64,000 nucleotides of DNA, from NCBI GenBank assembly GCA_001464735.1, contig LNDU01000043.1, positions 1 through 64,000 of the forward strand, in the 5' to 3' direction. How positions within the stretch are numbered: position 1 is the stretch's first letter; each line of letters opens with the position of its first letter. Shown one piece after another: positions 8,150 through 17,249 of this stretch. Made by a program: the position numbers and the translations under genes. The notes below the pieces were generated by a model. It was not told where the DNA came from. It ran no database searches and saw only the letters and a list, made by a program, of their open reading frames with translations. The stretch is from Nitrospira sp. Ga0074138. GTDB taxonomy: Bacteria > Nitrospirota > Nitrospiria > Nitrospirales > Nitrospiraceae.

Positions 8150-9762
8150 TTGGCGTAATCCACGTAGCGGCTTTCTCGAATGACGGTGACCTTGATCTGT
8201 CCCGGATAGGTCAACTCCTGCTCGATCTTCTTCGCCAGTTCACGAGACAACTGAAACGACTCGGCATCGGTGATATCCTCCTGTCTCACAATGACGCGAA
8301 TTTCACGTCCGGCTTGGATCGCGTAGGCTTTCTGCACGCCCTTATGCCCGGTCGCGAGCGATTCCAGCTTTTCCAACCGCTTCACATAAGACTCCAGCGC
8401 TTCCCGGCGCGCACCCGGACGCGCCGCCGATAACGCCTCGGCCGCCGCCACCAACACACTTTCCGGACAGATCGGCTCCACCTGCTCGTGATGCGCGGCG
8501 ATCGCGTTGACGATCTTTGGAGATTCTCCGTACTTCTTGGCGATCTCGGCCCCCAGCATGGCATGCGGCCCCTCTTCTTCGTGGCTCACCGCCTTGCCGA
8601 TATCATGAAGCAAGGCTCCGCGGCGAGCTAGTCGGACATCGAGACCCAATTCCGAGGCCATGATGCCGCAAATGTACGACGCCTCGCGGGCATGATAGAG
8701 GTTATTTTGCCCATAGCTCGTGCGATACTTGAGACGCCCCAAGACCTTGATCAACTCAGGATGAAAATCTGAAAGCCCCAGTTCGAAAATAATCTTCTCT
8801 GCTTCTTCATACATCAGCTTGTCGATGTCGACCTTGACCTTTTCGACGATCTCCTCGATGCGCGTGGGATGGATGCGCCCGTCGTGCATCAGACGCTCCA
8901 GCGACACTTTGGCAATCTCGCGACGCAATGGATCGAATCCAGAGATAATCACGGCTTCAGGAGTTTCGTCGATGATCAGATCAATGCCCGTCGCCGCTTC
9001 AAGCGCACGGATATTGCGCCCTTCCCGTCCGATGATTCGACCTTTCATGGCATCGTTTGCAATGGGAACCACCGAGATCGTGGATTCCGAGACATAATCA
9101 CGAACGACGCGTTGAATCGAGCTGGTGATGATTTCCCGCGCCTCACGCTCGGCGTTCTCACGAGCCTCTTCGATCGTGCGCTTGGCAAGGCCTACGGCAT
9201 CGAGCCTCGCTTGCGATTCCATTTCCAGGATCAACTGTTTCTTGGCTTCATCGGCCGTCATCCCGGCGACGCGCTCCAGCGCGTCGCGATGTTCGCGTTC
9301 AGCCTTGGCGCAGGCAGACTCTTTCGCTGCCAGCCCCTCTTCTCGTTTCGCGAAATCCGCCTCGCACTTGCGTGACTCAGTTTCTCTCTTTTCCAGGGCG
9401 GCAACTTTTCCGTCAAGCGCTCCTTCTCGTTGGATCAGACGCTTCTCAACCGCCGAGAGTTCACCAAGTTTGGCTTTCTGCTCTTGCTCGAATTCAGACT
9501 TTGCCTTGAAGACCAAATCCTTGGCTTCAAACCTGGCTTCTTTGAGAACATTCTCGGCCTCTCGTTGTGCGTTCTGCACAACCTGCTTAGCCAAGTCTTC
9601 CGCCTCAGCCTGCTTGGCGCCCGTCATCCGCCGCCGCAGGAAATCAAATACTCCAGCACCAACCACAGCCCCGAAGATCACCGAAAGGATTATGTACACG
9701 ATAGTTGCAGTAGAAATGGGAGTCACCCCCTTCTTGAAAACAATCAGACCCGATGAGCTCAA
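8146..9762 (-). CDS. rny: Ribonuclease Y
   Basis: RNase Y is a membrane-anchored endoribonuclease that initiates mRNA decay. The product shows an N-terminal membrane helix (IVYIILSVIFGAVVGAGVF), a long charged coiled coil to about residue 205, a KH domain (MKGRIIGREGRNIRALEAAT), and an HD domain with LLHDIGKAVSHEEEG carrying the catalytic His-Asp. The longest frame begins at TTG 9762 (538 aa); a GTG at 9726 (526 aa) lies behind a purine-rich AAGAAGGGG and gives a start closer to the membrane helix, so either is possible. It heads the rny-ymdB-xseA-xseB-tlyA run and is preceded by a long leader after zapA. Confidence 0.94.
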   Translation of the reverse strand: MSSSGLIVFKKGVTPISTATIVYIILSVIFGAVVGAGVFDFLRRRMTGAKQAEAEDLAKQVVQNAQREAENVLKEARFEAKDLVFKAKSEFEQEQKAKLGELSAVEKRLIQREGALDGKVAALEKRETESRKCEADFAKREEGLAAKESACAKAEREHRDALERVAGMTADEAKKQLILEMESQARLDAVGLAKRTIEEARENAEREAREIITSSIQRVVRDYVSESTISVVPIANDAMKGRIIGREGRNIRALEAATGIDLIIDETPEAVIISGFDPLRREIAKVSLERLMHDGRIHPTRIEEIVEKVKVDIDKLMYEEAEKIIFELGLSDFHPELIKVLGRLKYRTSYGQNNLYHAREASYICGIMASELGLDVRLARRGALLHDIGKAVSHEEEGPHAMLGAEIAKKYGESPKIVNAIAAHHEQVEPICPESVLVAAAEALSAARPGARREALESYVKRLEKLESLATGHKGVQKAYAIQAGREIRVIVRQEDITDAESFQLSRELAKKIEQELTYPGQIKVTVIRESRYVDYAK

Positions 9763-9883
9763 CCTAGTGCGGACACCCCGCCACAGGCCGAGCAGAATAG
9801 ACGCGAATCACGATGTGAGGTGAAGAGATGGAAGAGTCTTAGGAGACCGCGAGTCGTCCCGCCTGGAACCGCAAGAAATTGTC

Positions 9884-10124
9884 AGGATACGATGCCTTAC
9901 TCAGGAAGTTTCTCTCTCTGCCCTTCCTTAGGCGTCTGTTTCCAGACATCAGCCATTGAAAAGAGTCAGCGATCGAAACAGGCATGGAGGGTGGATACTC
10001 GTTCCGTCCGGCAGGTATTCGCCGGATCGCTTCAATTTCAGAAACTGGCCGCTGGGCGCCCACGTGACGTCGCCCGCGCACGACCCATACCATGAGCATC
10101 CACCGAATGAACACTTCGTATCCC
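9884..10124 (-). ncRNA. Structured RNA candidate between zapA and rny (possibly 6S RNA)
   Basis: The 500-base gap between zapA and rny has no credible gene but folds strikingly when read on the minus strand. A 9-bp closing stem pairs gggatacga (10124-10116) with tcgtatcct (9892-9884). Inside are a tccggc/gccgga hairpin (10026-10007), a gtctg-GAAA-cagac tetraloop hairpin (9947-9934) and an aggaag/cttcct hairpin (about 9929-9903). In many bacteria 6S RNA, the RNA-polymerase mimic, lies directly after zapA, so 6S is the best guess; however, the ~240 nt enclosed is longer than usual (~180-200) and I cannot identify the central bubble with certainty. Confidence 0.42.
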
Positions 10125-10268
10125 ATCAAGTAAACGTTCTCTTGTGGTTTTCTTAGCACTCGTTTCCAGGCGATCAACAATCGGCGATATCACTCTTCCC
10201 TGCTCATCCGCACACTCACTTATGTACACGATAACAAAGGGACTCTTTGAAAGCAAGGCGAATCTCCG

Positions 10269-10565
10269 CTACCGAAAGAGCGATGTCGGCATCTGCTCAT
10301 CGATCGATTCCATCAACGTCACCATCCGCCGTTCGACATCCGCTTCCCCTTGGACCCGCTTTTTCTCGGACTCAAACAGCTGATGAGCAAGGTTGATCGC
10401 CGTCAGCACCGCTAACTTCGATGGGGTCGTCGTCTTCATCCCTTCCGCCAGATGTTTCATATGATCGTCGACAAAATTGGCCAGCCGCCGGACATAGGCA
10501 TCATCGCCACCTCCCGTGATCGCGTACCGTTGACCATAAATTTCAACATCAATGGTCTTAGTCAA
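10269..10565 (-). CDS. zapA: Cell division protein ZapA
   Basis: ZapA binds FtsZ and bundles protofilaments at the division site. The sequence TIDVEIYGQRYAITGG opens the family's N-terminal beta domain and YVRRLANFVDDHMKHLAEG plus LAVLTAINLAHQLFESEKK make the coiled-coil tail. I choose TTG 10565: it is preceded by a strong AAGGAGGT and gives 98 residues, whereas the longer frame to 10613 reads back through zapB. The start overlaps the zapB stop by eight bases, so the two are translated as a coupled pair. A structured RNA candidate follows. Confidence 0.87.
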   Translation of the reverse strand: MTKTIDVEIYGQRYAITGGGDDAYVRRLANFVDDHMKHLAEGMKTTTPSKLAVLTAINLAHQLFESEKKRVQGEADVERRMVTLMESIDEQMPTSLFR

Positions 10566-10812
10566 TGGCCACCTCCTTAGGATCTTCGACACCTTCAAGC
10601 AACTCCATCTCATTCATGACTTTCTCGATCCGCGCCTTGATATCCATCCGTTCCTTTTCCCATTGGCGATTCGTATCATCCTGCGAAGCCAACCGCTGGC
10701 GAGCCGCCTTGAGCTCTTCCTCTAAGAGCGCATTCTTTCGCTTGTACTCTTGGACAAGCTTCACCAGGTCACGAATTCTGGTTTCCAATGCATCAAGTCG
10801 ATCCAACGACAT
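10558..10812 (-). CDS. zapB: ZapB-like coiled-coil division protein
   Basis: An 84-residue, almost wholly helical coiled coil with heptad leucines (LDALETRIRDLVKLVQEYK, ALLEEELKAARQRL) ending in an acidic tail. Length, coiled-coil content and position directly upstream of zapA fit the ZapB-like/TIGR02449 proteins that link ZapA to the chromosome-terminus machinery. Sequence alone cannot separate it from other short coiled coils, so the context carries the assignment. Confidence 0.72.
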   Translation of the reverse strand: MSLDRLDALETRIRDLVKLVQEYKRKNALLEEELKAARQRLASQDDTNRQWEKERMDIKARIEKVMNEMELLEGVEDPKEVAID

Positions 10813-10878
10813 AATCAGCCCCTCTTCGTTATTGCCCCTACGGATTGTGGCGCACTATAAAAACTTCACAAGATCTTG

Positions 10879-13185
10879 TCAAGAAACGGCTTTTTGGATC
10901 CCGGCCAGACGCAGATATTCCTTATAGCTCCGTAATACCCGTTTGACGTATTGCCTGGTCTCCTGATAATGGATCAGCTCGACAAATTCATCCTCACTCC
11001 GCCCCCGATAGGTTGCTGCCCAGGTTCCCACCACGATCGGGCCGGCATTATATGCAGCGATCGTCTGCACGACATTGCCGGAAAACTGCGTAAACAGTTG
11101 CTCGACATACCGAGCCCCGATCCGGATATTTGTCTCTTGATCAAACAAATCTTCTCGGGAGAGGCTTGGAAGGCGGTGCTGTTGAGCCACGGCATTAGCG
11201 GTGGCGGGCATGACCTGCATCAATCCGATCGCTCCGACGCGAGAGACGGCTCTCCGATCATATTGACTCTCTTCCCGAATGATTGCCGCAACAAGAAACG
11301 GATCAACCCCGTTCGCTCCCGACATTTTGATCGTAGGAATCAAACCCGTGGGATAGGCCACGCTCCACAATCCATCTGCGACCACTCCACCGGTTCGCTC
11401 TAACTTTTCACGGAATCGAGACCGCACCAGACGCAAGGCATGATGGTAGGCACCGACCTCATTCAACATGATGGATAATGCCGCCAACACCTCTGAGTCA
11501 CGACTATATCGATCCGTCAACGCGCCGAGTTCTCTCGCGGCATCATGCTCAAGACCGAGCATTCTGAGTTCTACCGCCCGCCGGTACGCCGGGTGGAGCT
11601 CGATCTGCATCCGGCTACTTGCCTGACTGTCCTGGACCGGCGCCTGAGTGACTTCAGCAACAGACGGAGTGGACGAGACCGTGACGACTGAGCCTTCCTG
11701 TTTCGTCTGCCCTGGAACCGACAGGTCACTCTGTTCGCGCGCCAACTGGCAGTAGTAGGTGTGCGGAAACCGCTGACAGAGCAGCGCAAATATCTCCTTT
11801 GACTTCACACTTTCCACATGGCCGTAGGAACGTGCAATCCAATAGAGGGCTTGCGGCTCTAGATCGCTGTCCTTCTGATCGACGATCTGCTGCCACACGC
11901 TGATCGCCTCCTGATAACGAGCCGTTCGGTAAAGCACCCACCCTTCCCGCCATTGTGCTTCAGTTCGTTGAGAAGCCGGTTCTCCCAACTTGGCCACCTG
12001 CCGATACCTCGCGATTGCCTCATCGAACCGTGCCTCATCCTCAAGCCAGATCCCAGCAAATAGATTGATCTGCCCTTTCTGCTCTGGAGTGACCGTTCGC
12101 TTCGGGAGTGTCCGGCACAGATCCAAGAGCTTCTCCCCGAGTCCCTGTCTGAGATAGACCCTCGCCAGCCAGACAGTCGCCTCATCCGCGCGAGGCTCTC
12201 GCTCAGCCGTCAACGCATGAAAGGTCTCGCGTGCCTGGTCGTACAGCTTTAAACGAACTTGGGCGATGCCCAATTTCAGCCTGGCCTCCCCACGGTGAGA
12301 GGAGGTCGGATCTCGAGCCAGGAACTTTTTCAGCTCCTCGATGGCCTCCGCGTGGAGCGACTGCCCTAGAAAAGCCTGAGCGCGCTCATAATACGTGTCG
12401 GGCGCCGCGGTCCACGGGACCCCGCCAATATTGCCCCCAAGCAAAGTCTCGGCTTCCTTGGCCTCTTTCGTTTGCGGAAACTTCATCCACAGCTGTTTCA
12501 GCGTTTCTTGTCCTTCCGCCAATTTATTCTCTCGGAGCAAACAAGACGCCGACCGTAACCAAGCCTGAGCGACCTGAGGGTCCTTGTCATTGACATTGAG
12601 GGCCTTAGCGAACCAAGGCACGGCCTCGGGACAGCTGGACGCCTGATACCACGCTTCCCCGGCACGGAGCGCGACCTGATTGAGAAGATTAGAATCGGGG
12701 ACCGCTTGTGGCACCCCCTCAAACATACTGGCCGCCTCCTTGGCCTCCCCGAGACGCAGCAAAGCCTCTCCGATCCAGAATCGAATGTAATCGTCGAGCA
12801 CGAGAAAATCCCGCTGGGCTGCCCGAAGGTATGGCAGACTGCCTGCAGGATTCCGATCGATCAATATCACCCCGGACAGCAACCCGGCACGCTTGGCCCA
12901 CTGCGTCCCCGGAAATCCTTCCATCACCTTTCGGAGACGTTCCAGCTTGAGCGCCACCACTTGATCTTTCGTCAACGCCTGACCGAGTCGCTCTTTCGGC
13001 CAGGCCGCCGCCACAAAACACTCCTCTGCTGTCGTACAGCCAGTGACCGTCGATTGTTCGGAGGTCTCAACCTGTGCCGCATACCCGTCGTTTGAGAAAA
13101 CCGCTCCGAGGGCGAGCACCAGGATGGACGCGACCACCAGGCCGCAGCCATGGATAGAACGATACTTGGTAGAAATCTTCATCAT
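10879..13185 (-). CDS. Soluble lytic murein transglycosylase with TPR-like region (Slt70 type)
   Basis: A periplasmic enzyme that cleaves peptidoglycan between MurNAc and GlcNAc, leaving 1,6-anhydroMurNAc. From ATG 13185 (768 aa) there is a signal peptide (GLVVASILVLALGAVFSNDGYAA), about 550 residues of helical TPR-like repeats forming the typical Slt doughnut, and a C-terminal SLT domain with the catalytic glutamate in IIREESQYD (about residue 638), AIGLMQVMPATA and TIAAYNAGP. The longer frame to 13377 would run into the divergent rlmN leader and lacks a signal. The upstream zapB lies 66 bases beyond its stop. Confidence 0.9.
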   Translation of the reverse strand: MMKISTKYRSIHGCGLVVASILVLALGAVFSNDGYAAQVETSEQSTVTGCTTAEECFVAAAWPKERLGQALTKDQVVALKLERLRKVMEGFPGTQWAKRAGLLSGVILIDRNPAGSLPYLRAAQRDFLVLDDYIRFWIGEALLRLGEAKEAASMFEGVPQAVPDSNLLNQVALRAGEAWYQASSCPEAVPWFAKALNVNDKDPQVAQAWLRSASCLLRENKLAEGQETLKQLWMKFPQTKEAKEAETLLGGNIGGVPWTAAPDTYYERAQAFLGQSLHAEAIEELKKFLARDPTSSHRGEARLKLGIAQVRLKLYDQARETFHALTAEREPRADEATVWLARVYLRQGLGEKLLDLCRTLPKRTVTPEQKGQINLFAGIWLEDEARFDEAIARYRQVAKLGEPASQRTEAQWREGWVLYRTARYQEAISVWQQIVDQKDSDLEPQALYWIARSYGHVESVKSKEIFALLCQRFPHTYYCQLAREQSDLSVPGQTKQEGSVVTVSSTPSVAEVTQAPVQDSQASSRMQIELHPAYRRAVELRMLGLEHDAARELGALTDRYSRDSEVLAALSIMLNEVGAYHHALRLVRSRFREKLERTGGVVADGLWSVAYPTGLIPTIKMSGANGVDPFLVAAIIREESQYDRRAVSRVGAIGLMQVMPATANAVAQQHRLPSLSREDLFDQETNIRIGARYVEQLFTQFSGNVVQTIAAYNAGPIVVGTWAATYRGRSEDEFVELIHYQETRQYVKRVLRSYKEYLRLAGIQKAVS

Positions 13186-13321
13186 GATGGCCTGACCACA
13201 CTCATCCGAGTTCATTATATACAGAGCTGTCTGCAATGAAAGAAGTTTCCGGACCCAATGATGGGCATGGCCGTATGCGGCATGACTTCCGCTATGGTAG
13301 GCTCCTAGCGTTGAGGATGAT

Positions 13322-14422
13322 ATGGCCGACTCGCCGATAATCGCTTCCGGTACCGTGACAACGCTCTTGGGTCTCACCGAACCCCAGATGGTCAGGTTTG
13401 TCCGCGCGCAAGACTGGCCGGACTATCGCGCACAGCAAATCTTACGATGGCTCTATCAACGGCGCGCGCGAACGCTCACCGACATGACGGATCTCCCGAT
13501 GCATGATCGCATGGCGCTCTCTCCATCCACTAAGGTCGGGCGCTCGGCTCAGACCACGATCTTATCGTCCCAGGACGGAACCCGCAAATTGCTCTTGATG
13601 CTCGACGATGGCCTGACGATCGAGGCCGTCCTGATTCCGGATGAGGATCGGCTGACGCTCTGCGTGTCAACTCAGGTCGGATGTATGTTGGATTGTGGAT
13701 TCTGCCTGACTGGGAGAATGGGACTGAAACGCAATCTCAAGCTTCATGAAATCATCGATCAGATCCTGACCGCGCAAGACCTGCTGAGCTCCGATGAACA
13801 CATTACAAATCTCGTGTTCATGGGGATGGGAGAACCTCTGGCCAATGTGGAGAGTCTTAAGGCGGCCGTGACTGCGTTGACCAACAAACCGTGGGGTCTT
13901 GGGTGGTCGCGTAGACGCCTGACGGTGTCCACAGCGGGGTTGGCATCTCGCCTTCCGGAGGTCGCAGCGCTCGGCGTGAACCTCGCCATCTCGCTCAATG
14001 CCACCACTGAAGAACAGCGACGAGCGCTGATGCCTGCCGCCAGCGAGATCGCTTCACTGAAATCACTGCTGGCTGCCTGTCGCCGCTATCCGCTCGCCCC
14101 TCGCCAACGGCTGACCTTCGAATATGTGCTGCTCGCCGACGTCAACGATCATGCAGCTGATGCCCGCCGACTGATTCAATTGCTCAGAGCCATGCGATGC
14201 AAGGTCAACTTGATTCCGTTCAATGAATTTCCAGGCAGCCCTTTTCGTCGCCCGTCCGAACAGGCGGTTCTTCGTTTTCAATCCATCCTCCGCGACGCCG
14301 GCCTCGATGCATTTGTTCGAAAGAGCCGAGGACGGGACGTTCTCGGCGCCTGCGGACAACTTGGAGAGCTCCCCAGCAACCGACCCTCCCTTACCTTGAC
14401 ACCTATTGAAACTCGTTGCTAG
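13322..14422 (+). CDS. rlmN: 23S rRNA (adenine-2503-C2)-methyltransferase / tRNA A37 methyltransferase RlmN
   Basis: A radical SAM enzyme that methylates C2 of A2503 in 23S rRNA and of A37 in some tRNAs. The iron-sulfur CxxxCxxC motif is CMLDCGFC at residues 121-128; the two mechanistic cysteines are Cys114 (LTLCVSTQVG) and Cys344 (GRDVLGACGQL). NLVFMGMGEPLAN and RRLTVSTAGL are further family blocks. Length 366 is normal. It is divergent from the lytic transglycosylase and is followed closely by the M16 pair. Confidence 0.95.
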   Translation: MADSPIIASGTVTTLLGLTEPQMVRFVRAQDWPDYRAQQILRWLYQRRARTLTDMTDLPMHDRMALSPSTKVGRSAQTTILSSQDGTRKLLLMLDDGLTIEAVLIPDEDRLTLCVSTQVGCMLDCGFCLTGRMGLKRNLKLHEIIDQILTAQDLLSSDEHITNLVFMGMGEPLANVESLKAAVTALTNKPWGLGWSRRRLTVSTAGLASRLPEVAALGVNLAISLNATTEEQRRALMPAASEIASLKSLLAACRRYPLAPRQRLTFEYVLLADVNDHAADARRLIQLLRAMRCKVNLIPFNEFPGSPFRRPSEQAVLRFQSILRDAGLDAFVRKSRGRDVLGACGQLGELPSNRPSLTLTPIETRC

Positions 14423-14443
14423 CATAGTAATTTGTACCTCATC

Positions 14444-15823
14444 ATGATCATGCAGACTATCCACTATCATTGGCGCATCCACCTCTTAACGGCGCTGCTC
14501 GTCTTCAGCTCGATCTCGGTCTCGCTCGGAGCAGAACCGAGTGAATACATCCTCTCGAACGGCATGAAAGTGCTGCTGGTTGAAGTTCCCAAGGCTCCGG
14601 TAGCCACAGTGCAGGTGTGGTACAAAGTCGGTTCTCGAAACGAGGTGATGGGGAGGGCCGGACTCTCACACATGCTTGAGCACATGATGTTCAAGGGCAC
14701 GGCGCGGTATCCGAAAGGTTCATTTTCTAAAATCGTGAGAAAGAACGGCGGCATCGACAACGCGTTTACCGGACAAGACTTTACCGCCTATTTTGAGAAC
14801 GTGGCAGCGGATCGTGTTGGACTGGCTCTTGAGCTGGAGGCCGATCGAATGCAGGGCCTCCTTCTCGATCACAGCGAATTTCAGACCGAGCGCGACGTCG
14901 TAAGAGAAGAGCGCCGCCTCAGATCCGAAGATGACCCGCAGGGTGCGCTGGTTGAAGCCCTCTTTGCCCAAGCCTTCCTCAGTCATCCCTACCATTGGCC
15001 CGTCATCGGATGGTTCGCCGATCTCGATGCGATGTCCCTGGAAGACTTGCAACGCCACTACGACACGTTTTACTCTCCCAACAATGCAACCCTTGTGGTT
15101 GTGGGCGATATCAAGGCCGACGCTCTACTGCCGACGATCAAGCGTCTGTTTGAACCGATTCCCAGAGGTCCCTCCCCAAAACAAACCCTGGCGCCGGAAC
15201 CGGAACAGCGAGGTGAGCGCCGTTTTCTTTTGAAACGCGAGGCACAAGTGCCGTTTGTCATGATGGGGTTTCGCGTACCCAACTATTCGAGTGAGGACTC
15301 CTATGCGCTCGACATTCTCGAATCGGTCCTCTCGCACGGGAAAAGTTCTCGGCTCTACCAGAACTTGGTCTATGAGCAGAAGAATTCTTTGTCGGTCGGG
15401 GCAGAGTACAGTCTAATCCAGACGGATCCCAGTCTCTTTTATTTCTACTCGCTGGTCAATCCCACCGCGAAGGTAGAAGCGGTCGAGGAGGCTCTACACC
15501 GCGAGATTCACCGGCTTCAGAATGAGCCGCCGTCCGAGCAGGAGCTTCAGCGGGCCAAAAATCAGGTAGAAGCCTCACGCGTCTTTGAGCAGGATTCGAA
15601 TTTTCGTCATGCCATGCTGTTGGGACAATTGGAATCGGTCGGTGCCGGCTGGCGACGACTCGATCAATACATAGAACGGATCCGCGCAGTCACGGCGAAA
15701 GACATCCAACGCGTCGCGAAGCAGTATCTGACCCAAGACAATCGGACCATCGGCATTCTTATTCCTTTACCCCCGAAGCCCCCAGAATCAAGTCCCGCAA
15801 CAGCTCAAGAAGGAAAGTCATAG
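14444..15823 (+). CDS. M16 family zinc peptidase, catalytic subunit
   Basis: The zinc-binding inverted motif HxxEH is intact as HMLEH within GLSHMLEHMMFKGT, and the downstream glutamate region ALELEADRMQGLL follows at the expected spacing. A signal peptide (HLLTALLVFSSISVSLGAEP) directs it to the periplasm or outer membrane. The tail EEVIKRIRAVTAKDIQRVAKQYL-type segment (here YIERIRAVTAKDIQRVA) is typical. Start ATG 14444 is preferred to an upstream TTG. It is followed nine bases later by a second M16 gene without the zinc motif, so the two probably form a heterodimeric oligopeptidase. Confidence 0.9.
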   Translation: MIMQTIHYHWRIHLLTALLVFSSISVSLGAEPSEYILSNGMKVLLVEVPKAPVATVQVWYKVGSRNEVMGRAGLSHMLEHMMFKGTARYPKGSFSKIVRKNGGIDNAFTGQDFTAYFENVAADRVGLALELEADRMQGLLLDHSEFQTERDVVREERRLRSEDDPQGALVEALFAQAFLSHPYHWPVIGWFADLDAMSLEDLQRHYDTFYSPNNATLVVVGDIKADALLPTIKRLFEPIPRGPSPKQTLAPEPEQRGERRFLLKREAQVPFVMMGFRVPNYSSEDSYALDILESVLSHGKSSRLYQNLVYEQKNSLSVGAEYSLIQTDPSLFYFYSLVNPTAKVEAVEEALHREIHRLQNEPPSEQELQRAKNQVEASRVFEQDSNFRHAMLLGQLESVGAGWRRLDQYIERIRAVTAKDIQRVAKQYLTQDNRTIGILIPLPPKPPESSPATAQEGKS

Positions 15824-15831
15824 AGGCGGTC

Positions 15832-17229
15832 ATGGGTAAGGAATCCAGAAACAAGAGAGGCCAGGGGGCTGACCCACGATCCATCCAACGAAGATCAGTG
15901 CCTTCCTTGATGGGACTAGTCCAGTGTGTCGTACTCGTGATGTGTATCACGACGACAGGGCTTGCCGCCGACATTGCACCGATGAGATTCATAGCTCCCA
16001 ACGGTATGACGGTACTCGTCCTGGAACAACATTTCCTTCCCATCGTTGAAATCCATGCCCTGATCAAAGCTGGCGCTGCGCAGGATCCTCCAGAAAAAGC
16101 GGGTGTGGCAAATTTGGTGGCCAGCCTCTTGGATGAAGGGACAACAACCAGATCCTCGAAGCAACTGGCCGAACAGATTGATTTTGTCGGTGGCTCGCTG
16201 GCGGTCCAGGCAGGCGAAGACTACACAACCGCATCTGCACGCACACTCAAAAAAGATATCGATCTCGGGTTCACCCTGTTGGCTGATATTCTTCAGCACC
16301 CGGCTTTCCCCAAGCAAGAATTTGAACGGGTCCGATCTCAGATCCTTGGGGAAATTTCTAGCGACAATGATGATCCCGGACATGTCGCCATGAAGACCTT
16401 CAATCAGTTGGTCTTCCAAAACCATCCCTATCGTTGGCCAGTGAATGGCACAGAAGAGACACTGAGTAAGATCACCTTGGCTGAGGTTCAAAGCTTCTAT
16501 ACCAAGGAGTATCTACCCAACCAAGTGATCCTGACAATTGTCGGTGACGTCACGGCGGAGCAAGCGACGACGCTAGTACAGACGCATTTCGGATCATGGA
16601 AGAAAGGGGTTGTGCCGTCCAGAGCGGTTAAGAAGCCGCCGGCCATCGACAAGAAGACCGTGCAGCTCGTCGAGAAGGATCTCACACAATCCACCATTGT
16701 GATCGGTCACCCTGGAATCAGTCGAACCAATCCTGATTTTTACGCCGTTACCGTCATGAATCATATCCTGGGTGCTGGAGGATTTTCGTCTCGCCTTATG
16801 GATTCCATCCGGGACAAACAGGGGCTGGCATACGGGATCATGAGTCATTACGATGCACGGGTGATGCCGGGCTCGTTCTGGATCAACCTGCAGACTCGGA
16901 CAGAAACCACCAATCAAGCCATCAGCGGCGTCTTGATCGAAATGAAGGCGATTCGCGAGGCCCCGGTCAGCGATCAGGAATTGGCCGATGCCAAAGCATT
17001 TTTGATGGGCAGCTTCCCCTTACGGCTGGATTCTACGTCGAAGCTGGCGCAAGTCTTGGCGCAAGTGGAGTTTTTTGGATTGGGATTCGACTATTTTAGT
17101 CAGTACCCAAAATGGATTGAGCGAGTGACGAAAGAGGACGTGCAGCGCGTGGCCAAACAGTACCTGGACCCTCAGCACTACGCCCTCGTCGTGGTTGGCA
17201 ATATCGCGAAGGCAAAAGTTCGCCACTAG
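15832..17229 (+). CDS. M16 family protein, non-catalytic subunit
   Basis: Same fold as the preceding gene, but the HxxEH position reads GVANLVASLLDEGT: both histidines and the glutamate are absent. A signal peptide (MGLVQCVVLVMCITTTGLAA) precedes MRFIAPNGMTVLVLEQ. Such zinc-free partners supply the substrate-binding half of heterodimeric M16 peptidases, as the mitochondrial processing peptidase alpha subunit does for beta. The C-terminal YIERVTKEDVQRVAKQYL-type segment (here WIERVTKEDVQRVAKQYL) matches its neighbour. Same operon as 14444, nine-base gap. Confidence 0.88.
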   Translation: MGKESRNKRGQGADPRSIQRRSVPSLMGLVQCVVLVMCITTTGLAADIAPMRFIAPNGMTVLVLEQHFLPIVEIHALIKAGAAQDPPEKAGVANLVASLLDEGTTTRSSKQLAEQIDFVGGSLAVQAGEDYTTASARTLKKDIDLGFTLLADILQHPAFPKQEFERVRSQILGEISSDNDDPGHVAMKTFNQLVFQNHPYRWPVNGTEETLSKITLAEVQSFYTKEYLPNQVILTIVGDVTAEQATTLVQTHFGSWKKGVVPSRAVKKPPAIDKKTVQLVEKDLTQSTIVIGHPGISRTNPDFYAVTVMNHILGAGGFSSRLMDSIRDKQGLAYGIMSHYDARVMPGSFWINLQTRTETTNQAISGVLIEMKAIREAPVSDQELADAKAFLMGSFPLRLDSTSKLAQVLAQVEFFGLGFDYFSQYPKWIERVTKEDVQRVAKQYLDPQHYALVVVGNIAKAKVRH

Positions 17230-17249
17230 GCTCAAGTAAAGCGCACGTT

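Noticed and set aside
13186-13377. 64-residue N-terminal extension of the lytic transglycosylase
   Set aside because: It would place the signal peptide in the interior and overlap the divergent rlmN gene.
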